Source: Candidatus Dormiibacterota bacterium
GTDB taxonomy: Bacteria; Chloroflexota; Dormibacteria; Aeolococcales; Aeolococcaceae
DNA: 20,061 nucleotides
Direction: 5' to 3'
NCBI GenBank assembly: GCA_003170875.1
Contig: PMYJ01000095.1
Location: forward strand, 1-20,061
The position numbers and the translations under genes were made by a program. The notes under the pieces are model-generated. The model did no database searches. It worked only from the letters and a program-made list of their open reading frames with translations, and had not been told where the DNA came from. Positions 1 to 6,178 of this stretch are shown piece by piece (positions within the stretch are counted from its first letter, which is position 1; every line of letters begins with the position of its first letter).

Positions 1-591
1 GCGGAAGGTAGGCACCACCCTGCGATTCCAGGACGGGTCCTCCCGGAGGCTGCGGTGGGCGGAGAGATCGCTGCAGGGGTCGTCGGTGGTCGCGAGCACC
101 TCCACTCCGAAGCGCTCGAAAAGAGCCCGCGGCCGGTACTCAGGGAGTGCGAAGCGCTCCATGAGGCGGTCGTAGATGAGGTCCGCGTCGGCTGCGGACG
201 GACGGATGGGAACGTCGAAGACCTCGGCCAGCTCCGCCTCCAGCCAGTGGCGGGACGGAGTGCCGCGGAAGACGTCCCACCGCTCACACAGGCGTCTCCA
301 GGTCTCGCGGGGGTCGGCCACTCCGCCTTCGCCGTCGCGCCTCGGGATGCCCAGCTCGGGGAGGGGCACACCGTGGGCGTGGAGCATGCGGGTCACGTAG
401 TGATCCGGAGTGACGAACAGCGCCGCGGGATTGTCGAACGGGCGGTCCTGCTGGAGGAGCACCGGGTCCACGTGCCCGTGCGGCGAGACGATCGGCAGCC
501 CGCGCACCTCCTGGTAGAGCCGCCGGGCAACCTCTCTCCGGGCCGGTTCCGCCGGGAGCAGGCGATCCGGGTGGAGATCGATCCTGGCCAC
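1..591 (-). CDS. uxaC: Uronate (glucuronate/galacturonate) isomerase, 3'-truncated by window edge
   Basis: Predicted cytoplasmic isomerase converting D-glucuronate to D-fructuronate (or galacturonate to tagaturonate), the first step of hexuronate breakdown. The 197 visible residues are the N-terminal part of a protein usually around 430-470 residues long. An amidohydrolase-type metal-binding HxH motif lies in SPHGHVDP (His38, His40), and a TTDDPCSDL segment at residues 168-176 is typical of the family. The wording around the HxH resembles the divergent branch of uronate isomerases represented by Bacillus halodurans Bh0493 rather than the E. coli-like branch; this is from memory. The GTG start at 591 is chosen because GGGAGGAG (597-604) lies 5 bases upstream. 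The gene follows the kdgK stop by 35 bp on the same strand, so it is probably the third gene of the operon. The C-terminal half is outside the window. Confidence 0.85.
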   Translation of the reverse strand, partial: MARIDLHPDRLLPAEPARREVARRLYQEVRGLPIVSPHGHVDPVLLQQDRPFDNPAALFVTPDHYVTRMLHAHGVPLPELGIPRRDGEGGVADPRETWRRLCERWDVFRGTPSRHWLEAELAEVFDVPIRPSAADADLIYDRLMERFALPEYRPRALFERFGVEVLATTDDPCSDLSAHRSLREDPSWNRRVVPTFR

Positions 592-626
592 AGAAGCTCC
601 TCCCTGGATGGCGGGGATACCCACCC

Positions 627-1709
627 CTACCGCTGGATCCGCGCGGCGCCCCCCGCCGCGACGGCGCGCACCTGGGCGAGCGTCGCCATGGTGGTGTCGC
701 CCGGGTACCCGGTGACGAGGGCGCCGTGCGCCCATCCGAGCCGGAGCGCCTGCTCGGGCGGCTCGCCCGCGAGCAGGCCGTAGATGAAACCCGCCGCGAA
801 GCCGTCGCCGCCGCCCACGCGGTCATAGACGTCCAGCTCGCAGCTGGGCGCGGCGAAGGTGTCGCCTCCGATCATGGCGACGGCGCTCCAGATGTGGCGA
901 TTCGCGGAGCGGACATCGCGCAGCGTGGTCGCCATGACAGCCAGGTTCGGGTAGCGCTCGCGGACGCGCTCCATCAGGCCAACGAAGCCCCCCCCCTCCA
1001 GGCTGCCCCCGACGCCCGGCTCGGGACCGGAGATGCCGAGAGCCTGCTGGACGTCCTCCTCGTTGCCGAGCAGCACGTCCACGTTCTCCACGATGCGGCC
1101 GATCACCGACTGCGCCTGCGGCTGGCCTCCGCGAGTGCCCCAGAGCTTCTCCCGATAGTTGAGGTCGAACGAGACCACGGCGCCCGCCGCCTTGGCGGCA
1201 CGCATGCCCTCGACGATCAGCTCGCTCGTCGATTCGGAGAGGGCGGCGAAGAGCCCGCCGGAGTGAAACCAGCGGACACCCTCTCCGAAGATCTCGTCCC
1301 AGTCGAAGTCACCGGGCCCCAGGAGGGCCGCGGCCTCACCCGCCCGGTTGTAGAAGACGACGGGTGGGCGGATGCCGAAGCCGCGATCGCTGTAGACGGT
1401 GGCGATGTTCGGACCGCGCACCCCGTCGTGCGAGGACCAGCGGTAGATGCCCCTGACGCCCATGGCGCGGACCCGTTCGGCGACGAGCTGACCGATCGGG
1501 TAATCGACGCAGGCGGAGGCAACCGCGGTCTGCAGGCCGAAGCAGCTGGCCAGGTTGGCGGCCACGTTGTACTCCGCGCCGCTCACGTGGATGCGGCAGT
1601 CGGTCGCCTTCTGGAAGGGGACGTCACCGGGATCCAGACGGATCACCAGCGCCCCGAGCGAGAGGAAGTCCAGGGTTCCGGACTGCGGAATCGCGAGCTG
1701 GGGCGTCAC
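627..1709 (-). CDS. kdgK: 2-keto-3-deoxygluconate kinase (PfkB/ribokinase family)
   Basis: Predicted cytoplasmic sugar kinase that phosphorylates 2-keto-3-deoxygluconate with ATP to 2-keto-3-deoxy-6-phosphogluconate. The 360-residue protein is in the usual range for the family. An N-terminal substrate-binding segment VSGAEYNVAANLA lies at residues 42-54. The C-terminal PfkB signature DRVGGGDGFAAGF lies near 296-308, with Asp302 as the expected catalytic base; the more common form is GAGD. SFDLNYREKLW near 180-190 is typical of KdgK-like members. The ATG start overlaps the stop of the upstream dehydratase gene by four bases (ATGA), which indicates translational coupling. Substrate assignment rests on family resemblance plus context between a mannonate-dehydratase-like gene and a uronate isomerase. 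A fructokinase or another PfkB sugar kinase is the main alternative. Confidence 0.88.
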   Translation of the reverse strand: MTPQLAIPQSGTLDFLSLGALVIRLDPGDVPFQKATDCRIHVSGAEYNVAANLASCFGLQTAVASACVDYPIGQLVAERVRAMGVRGIYRWSSHDGVRGPNIATVYSDRGFGIRPPVVFYNRAGEAAALLGPGDFDWDEIFGEGVRWFHSGGLFAALSESTSELIVEGMRAAKAAGAVVSFDLNYREKLWGTRGGQPQAQSVIGRIVENVDVLLGNEEDVQQALGISGPEPGVGGSLEGGGFVGLMERVRERYPNLAVMATTLRDVRSANRHIWSAVAMIGGDTFAAPSCELDVYDRVGGGDGFAAGFIYGLLAGEPPEQALRLGWAHGALVTGYPGDTTMATLAQVRAVAAGGAARIQR

Positions 1710-2926
1710 CAGCTGTGCACCGTTCCGTCGACCAGACGGTTGGTGGGCAGGTAGGCGCGCTGGTACGGGTACCGCGCGGCCAGCTCCTCGTCGATATCGA
1801 CCCCGAGGCCGGGCTCCTCTCCGGGATGCAGGTAGCCATCCGCGAATCGGTAGGAGTGCGGGAAGACCGCGTCGGTCTCCGCGGAGTGCCGCATGTACTC
1901 CTGGATGCCGAAGTTGGGGATGGAGATGTCGATGTGAAGGGCGGCGGCGAGGCAGACGGGAGAGAGATCGTTGGCTCCGTGAGAGCCGCTGCGGACGTGG
2001 TAGAGCTCAGCGAGCTGGAAGATGCGCCGGAGGTGGGTTATCCCGCCGGCGTGGACGACGTCGGCGCGGATGTAGTCGATGAGCTGCTCGGTGATGAGCT
2101 GCTGGCAGTCCCAGATGGAGTTGAAGACCTCCCCCACCGCGAGCGGTGTGGTGGTGTGCTGCCGGATGATCCGGAATCCCTCCTGCAGCTCCGCCGGCAC
2201 CAGGTCCTCGAGCCAGAAGAGCTGGTACTCCTCGACCCGCCGTGCGAGCCGGGCGGCCTCGATCGGGGTCAGCCGGTGGTGGGCATCGTGGAGGAGCGCG
2301 AAGTCGAAGCCGAACCGCTCCCGGACCGCCTCGAAGAGCGCCGGTATCTGGTGCAGGTAGCGGGCGGTGGACCAGTCCGAACCCTCGGCCGTGGTCGCGG
2401 CCGCGGGGACGTACCCGGACTCGTGATGGGCCGTGTCGGTGCTCACCCCGTAGATGGAGCTGATCCCCTGGATGCCCACCTGGACGCGGACCGCGCGGTA
2501 GCCGAGTTCCAGGAAGCGGGCGACCTCGTCGAGCACCTCGGGGACGGTCTCGCCGTTGGCGTGCCCGTAGACGGTGACGCCGTCGCGGCTCCGGCCGCCG
2601 AGCAGCTGATACACCGGCAGACCGGCGGCCTTCCCCTTGATGTCCCAGAGCGCGGTGTCGACGGCCGCGATCGCGGTCATGGTGACCGGGCCGCGGCGCC
2701 AGTAGCCGCCCTTGTAGAGGTACTGCCAGGTGTCCTCGATGCGGGCGGCGTCCCGGCCCAGGAGCAGCGGGCAGACGTGATCGCTGAGGTAGCTGGCCAC
2801 GGCGAGCTCGCGTCCGTTGAGGGTGGCATCGCCCACCCCGGTGATGCCCTCGTCGGTGGTGAGCTTCAGGGTCACGAAGTTGCGCCCCGGGCAGGTGATG
2901 ATCACCTTGGCGTCAATGATCTTCAA
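1706..2926 (-). CDS. manD: D-mannonate dehydratase, enolase superfamily (ManD/RspA type)
   Basis: Predicted Mg-dependent enolase-superfamily enzyme dehydrating D-mannonate to 2-keto-3-deoxygluconate. The 406-residue length matches the ManD family. Expected metal ligands are visible as Asp214 (in LLHDAHH), Glu240 (in FWLED) and Glu266 (in AVGEV). His216 and the Arg147/Tyr159 pair correspond to the acid/base residues described for Novosphingobium ManD, and His316 lies in GSHGANDLSP. The start is TTG at 2924-2926: GGAGGTGA (2931-2938) sits four bases upstream and the frame then reads MKIIDAKV, the normal ManD N-terminus. It is the first gene of a uronate operon and overlaps kdgK by four bases. 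Known caveat: many ManD-subgroup proteins have low activity or use gluconate, so catalytic efficiency and the true substrate cannot be read from sequence. Confidence 0.88.
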   Translation of the reverse strand: MKIIDAKVIITCPGRNFVTLKLTTDEGITGVGDATLNGRELAVASYLSDHVCPLLLGRDAARIEDTWQYLYKGGYWRRGPVTMTAIAAVDTALWDIKGKAAGLPVYQLLGGRSRDGVTVYGHANGETVPEVLDEVARFLELGYRAVRVQVGIQGISSIYGVSTDTAHHESGYVPAAATTAEGSDWSTARYLHQIPALFEAVRERFGFDFALLHDAHHRLTPIEAARLARRVEEYQLFWLEDLVPAELQEGFRIIRQHTTTPLAVGEVFNSIWDCQQLITEQLIDYIRADVVHAGGITHLRRIFQLAELYHVRSGSHGANDLSPVCLAAALHIDISIPNFGIQEYMRHSAETDAVFPHSYRFADGYLHPGEEPGLGVDIDEELAARYPYQRAYLPTNRLVDGTVHSW

Positions 2927-2964
2927 GCGCTCACCTCCCGCACGGCATCACTCCTGGCCGACCC

Positions 2965-2970
2965 ATCATA
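2965..2970 (-). promoter_or_regulatory. Candidate -10 box (TATGAT) for the manD-kdgK-uxaC operon
   Basis: On the minus strand TATGAT lies about 40 bases before the manD start codon and its strong Shine-Dalgarno, a plausible sigma-70-type -10 element. The hexamer about 17 bases further upstream (GCACCC) is not a recognisable -35, so support is weak. No clear operator or inverted repeat for a uronate-responsive regulator was seen in the 187-bp gap 2927-3113, and no other gene is visible there. Confidence 0.25.
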
Positions 2971-3113
2971 GGGACGGGCACGATCACGGGTGCGCAGTCC
3001 TCGGTGATCTGGGCGAGAAGATCGCGTGACTCAGAGCTTGAACAGGGTGAAGCGATTCAGCCTGGCCGCCTCGCTCCGGCGCGACGCGCGAGGGGCACCG
3101 CGGGGCGGACCCC

Positions 3114-4661
3114 TCAGACGAGCAACTGGCGGAGCTGGGTCTCCCACCCTTCCCCGTGGATCGCGCGGCCCCGGAAGGCGGCGGCCAGCCGGGCCAGGTG
3201 GGGCATCTGCCGGACCGCCTCCGCGTAGCGTGAACCGAGGCCGGTGACGTCACCCGCGAGCACCTCGATGTGGAAGCCGATGAGCATCAGGTCGAGGTCG
3301 AGCTGTGATACCGACATGCCCGGGTCGTGGAAGACGTAGGTGGCGTGGTCCTGGACGTTGAGGGACTCGTAGACGAGCGCGCCGGAGGTGGTGCGAGCGA
3401 CCAGGAAGGCCACGATGGTGGGATGGTCGCCGCCGATGGTGAGGCTGTCCAGGTCGGCGTGCGCCGCGGTCTGACCGGTGGGGTCGGGCGGCGTCTCGGG
3501 TACCCGGAACATCGACCGAGCCTGGGCCTGCCCCCCCTGCGACCAGGCGCCGCCACCGCGCAGCATCCGCATGGCGAGCATGCCGCCGAAGGCGCCGAAC
3601 GGTGCACCGAAGCCGCCCCCCATGCCCATGCCCATTCCCATTCCCGCCCCCATGCCCATGCCGGACGCTCCGCCCGGCGGTCCGCCGATGAGCGTGCCGC
3701 CACCGCCCATCGCCCCGGGGGTCGGGACGCCCATGAAACGCTCCGCCATCAGCATCCCCATCCCCTGCTCGATCTGGCCGAAGTTGGTGCCCTGCCCCCG
3801 GCCCGGCCCGCTGCTCTGAACCGGCCCCGCCTCGGCGAGCTGGGTGGTGCCCTGAGCCGCAACCTCCACCGAGGAGATCTGGTGGAACCCGAGCGCCGGC
3901 TCGCCGAGCGTTTCGATGAGCGCGGCGCCCGCAGCCCGCTCGGGAAGTGCCGAGGCTCCGACCAGCGCGGGCCACGCCTGGGGGTCGATTCCGTCGAGGG
4001 TCGTCCGGGGCACCGCCACACCGTCACGGAGGTCGCCGGCGAGCTGCCGCTGGGCGAGGGCGCCGAGGCCGGGGAGAAGCGCCTGGAGGAAGGCACCGGT
4101 CCGGCCGCGAGCGTCGGTCGCCCGCTGGCGGAGAAGGGTGAGGAACTGGGAGGTCATCTGAGCGAGCCGCTGGACCTCGACGCTCCCCGCGTCTCCCATG
4201 GCGATGCCGATCCGGTAGCCGGAGGGGTCGGTGGTGACGTCCTCGATGACGGCGTAGGGGACCTGGACGGGCAGCCCGCTCAGCGGGATCGCCACCAGGC
4301 CGTCGTCGTAGAGGCTGACATCCGCCTCGACACCGTCCACCGCGCCGTGGAAGCGCTGAGGCTCCCCGAAGCCGATGGTCACCAGGCCCTGCCGGGAGTC
4401 GGCAACCCGCAGGTCGCCGATCTGGGCGAGCAGCTGGGTGCGCAGAACCCCGAGCTGGGACAGCTCGACCGCACTGCCATCGCTGAGGCGGATGCGCACC
4501 GTGAAGGGCACTGGCTCACCGACCTCGGCGATCTGCTCCGGGGCGATCCTGAGTGGCTGGCCGAGCTGGGGGGATACCGTCACGGCGCCCCCCTCGACAG
4601 CCACCGTGCCGTCCCCTTCGTCGACCACCTCGCCGCTCGCGGCGCTCAGCCGGAAGTGCAC
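3114..4661 (-). CDS. Uncharacterised protein with two beta-rich repeats and a Gly/Met-rich tract
   Basis: No named function is recognised. From the proposed GTG start the protein has 515 residues. Residues about 17-82 and 101-178 look like two related beta-rich modules: each has a polar strand region, a turn, a P(E/Y)xxIxxV segment (IAPEQIAEV; VPYAVIEDV), then a hydrophobic strand and a QLL/QFL-type helix. This pattern is compatible with PH-like domains, but that is inference. Residues about 300-365 form a Gly/Met-rich linker with alternating GM units. Residues 400-470 form a further predicted alpha/beta segment followed by a helical C-terminus. No signal peptide or membrane helix is seen. 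The frame stays open further upstream, but that part lies inside the zinc-ribbon gene, so the GTG 22 bp after that gene's stop is preferred, although its Shine-Dalgarno is weak. Co-orientation and spacing suggest co-transcription with the zinc-ribbon gene. Confidence 0.75.
   Translation of the reverse strand: MHFRLSAASGEVVDEGDGTVAVEGGAVTVSPQLGQPLRIAPEQIAEVGEPVPFTVRIRLSDGSAVELSQLGVLRTQLLAQIGDLRVADSRQGLVTIGFGEPQRFHGAVDGVEADVSLYDDGLVAIPLSGLPVQVPYAVIEDVTTDPSGYRIGIAMGDAGSVEVQRLAQMTSQFLTLLRQRATDARGRTGAFLQALLPGLGALAQRQLAGDLRDGVAVPRTTLDGIDPQAWPALVGASALPERAAGAALIETLGEPALGFHQISSVEVAAQGTTQLAEAGPVQSSGPGRGQGTNFGQIEQGMGMLMAERFMGVPTPGAMGGGGTLIGGPPGGASGMGMGAGMGMGMGMGGGFGAPFGAFGGMLAMRMLRGGGAWSQGGQAQARSMFRVPETPPDPTGQTAAHADLDSLTIGGDHPTIVAFLVARTTSGALVYESLNVQDHATYVFHDPGMSVSQLDLDLMLIGFHIEVLAGDVTGLGSRYAEAVRQMPHLARLAAAFRGRAIHGEGWETQLRQLLV
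3620..3663. repeat. Hexanucleotide-like tandem repeat encoding Gly-Met units
   Basis: The plus strand reads a degenerate tandem of CCCATG/CCCATT units, interrupted once by CCCGCC. In the minus-strand gene it encodes the alternating Gly-Met core around residues 334-350. Copy number may vary by slippage in multiples of six bases, which would change tract length without shifting the frame. Confidence 0.6.
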
Positions 4662-4683
4662 GCGAGAGCTCAGCCGGGGACGA

Positions 4684-5346
4684 TCACGGCGCCGGGGTGC
4701 CGCACTCGCCGCAGAACTTGATCCCGGTGGCGATCTCGCTCCCGCAGTTGCCACAGAAGCGCTTGGTCGCCGTGGGGGCGGCGGCCATCGCGGCGCCGCA
4801 GTGCTGGCAGAACTTGCCGCCGCCCGACTCCTGGTGGCACGACGGGCAGAGGCCGGTGGCCTGGTCGGTGTAATTCACCCCCTGGGTGAGGTCCTGCGCC
4901 TGGATCTTCTCCTCCAGCTGGCCTCTCTGCGCCTGGGCCTGCATGAAGGCGGTCTCCTCACCCAGCTTGGGAGCGCACTCGACACAGAGACCGCGGTCGT
5001 TGTTCCAGCAGACGTCCCGGCAGACCCACTTGCCACAGCGGTTGCACTGGTAGAAGCGGTCGTGGACCTCCTGGGCCGCTTTCGCCAGCTCCTTGTCCTT
5101 GGCCGGGCTGCCCGTTCCGGACATGAGCATGCTCGAGTTCCACCCCGCGCTCTCGACGTCACCCCCGAGAGATCCGCCCAGGAGGCCGCCGCCGATGGCC
5201 GCCACCCTGCCTCCGAAACCGAAGAGGGAGCGGTGGAACGAGGAGCGATACCCGTTGTTGCACCGCATACAGCGGAATTCGAACTGGTACCCCTCCTGGG
5301 TGGAGAGGTCCTCGATGTTGCTGGTGAAGGCCACGACGCCGGGCAT
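4684..5346 (-). CDS. Multi-zinc-ribbon protein, uncharacterised
   Basis: A 220-residue cysteine-rich protein with four separate potential zinc modules. The first CxxC is Cys26/Cys29 in FRCMRC, followed by NGYRSSFHRS. A central cluster holds Cys101, 104, 109, 113, 121 and 124 in a CNRCGKWVCRDVCW-type pattern ending CVECAP. Two C-terminal four-Cys ribbons follow (167/170/180/183 and 198/201/212/215). A glycine-rich segment (41-62) separates the first two modules, and a Gln-rich helix (131-151) separates the cluster from the ribbons. I recall this CxxC/GKWVC/CWN arrangement from uncharacterised proteins annotated only as zinc-ribbon containing; no function is known to me. The ATG at 5346 is preferred over in-frame upstream ATGs because AGGAGG lies 7 bases before it. 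It precedes the Gly/Met-rich gene by 22 bp. Likely cytoplasmic, as there is no signal peptide. Confidence 0.85.
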   Translation of the reverse strand: MPGVVAFTSNIEDLSTQEGYQFEFRCMRCNNGYRSSFHRSLFGFGGRVAAIGGGLLGGSLGGDVESAGWNSSMLMSGTGSPAKDKELAKAAQEVHDRFYQCNRCGKWVCRDVCWNNDRGLCVECAPKLGEETAFMQAQAQRGQLEEKIQAQDLTQGVNYTDQATGLCPSCHQESGGGKFCQHCGAAMAAAPTATKRFCGNCGSEIATGIKFCGECGTPAP

Positions 5347-5353
5347 CTGCTCG

Positions 5354-5359
5354 CCTCCT
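5354..5359 (-). promoter_or_regulatory. Shine-Dalgarno AGGAGG fixing the zinc-ribbon start
   Basis: AGGAGG on the minus strand with a 7-base spacer to the ATG at 5346. It argues against two upstream in-frame ATGs that would add up to ten residues. Confidence 0.7.
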
Positions 5360-5461
5360 CTCATGTGACCGGCCATCCCGCCGGCCCAATCCGCACAACC
5401 TAGGATCGTTGAGCCCTACTGTCAATGCACCGCACCACCCGCCAGGCGTGAGCTTAGACGT

Positions 5462-6130
5462 TCAGAGGGACCGGCCTCCCGGGTAACCCGCGAGGGTTCC
5501 GGGAAAAGCCGCCTCAGCCCGGGCTTCCAGGCGAGCGGAGTGACGGCGCAGCAGCAGCACACCGGCCAGCCCCACCGCCACCGCCAGCACCGCGAAACCG
5601 GCTGCGAGCCAGCCGCTCAGGCTGAGGAGCGCGTTGCCGGCCGCGTAGGCCGCGAGCCCGTAGGCGGTGGCCCAGACCACGCTGCCGGCCGCGTTGAAGA
5701 AGAGAAAGGCGAGCGGCGGCATCCGGCCCGCCCCGGCCAGCAGCCCGGCGAAGCTGCGCAGGACGAGGACGAACCGGCCCAGGAAGACGACCCTGCCGCC
5801 GTCGCGCTGGAAGAGATAGTGAGTCACCTTGACCTGGGGCTGGCCGAGGCCGACGCGTGTGCCGTAGCGCACCAGGAGGCGATATCCACCCCACCACCCG
5901 ATGGCGTAGCCGAGGCTGCCTCCCACGATGGGACCAGCCGCGGCCGCAGCGATGACCCCGCCGATGGACAGATGCAGCTTCACCGCGAGGGCTGCGGCCG
6001 TGACCAGCGCCGTCTCCCCGGGAAGGAACGGCACACAGAGGCTCTCGATCCCGGCGAGCAGGAACACCGCCAGGTAGCCCCAATGTTGGACGAATCCCGA
6101 CGCGAACCCGGTCAGCGAAGCGAGCAGCAC
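5462..6130 (-). CDS. DedA family membrane protein
   Basis: Integral membrane protein of 222 residues, the usual DedA length. Members are thought to move or flip lipids (undecaprenyl phosphate or phosphatidylethanolamine in characterised relatives) and to support envelope homeostasis. Visible family features are an acidic residue in the first hydrophobic segment (Glu29), PFLPGET at 34-40, and a FLGRFVLVLRSFAGLLAG segment near 117-133 with Arg119 and Arg125. This is followed by M, FxxxNaxGsxxW around 137-153. The proline found in RFxP of E. coli DedA proteins is replaced here (RFVLVLR), a change seen in other DedA subclades as far as I recall. Hydrophobic segments occur near 12-30, 55-80, 140-167 and 172-195. 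The GTG start has no clear Shine-Dalgarno. It lies 48 bp after glgX on the same strand and may be co-transcribed. Confidence 0.88.
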   Translation of the reverse strand: MLLASLTGFASGFVQHWGYLAVFLLAGIESLCVPFLPGETALVTAAALAVKLHLSIGGVIAAAAAGPIVGGSLGYAIGWWGGYRLLVRYGTRVGLGQPQVKVTHYLFQRDGGRVVFLGRFVLVLRSFAGLLAGAGRMPPLAFLFFNAAGSVVWATAYGLAAYAAGNALLSLSGWLAAGFAVLAVAVGLAGVLLLRRHSARLEARAEAAFPGTLAGYPGGRSL

Positions 6131-6178
6131 AGCCGAACAATGACGCTTGGGCCCGACCGAGGCGGGGAATCCGCCCGG

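Noticed and set aside
3090..3115. GAGGGG/CCCCTC hairpin at the end of the Gly/Met gene as terminator
   Set aside because: Only six base pairs with a long loop, overlapping the stop codon and lacking a T-run.
726..4721. Plus-strand open frames of 340-464 codons across the uronate operon and the Gly/Met gene
   Set aside because: They are antisense shadows of genes with real motifs and Shine-Dalgarno sites, and their translations lack family features.
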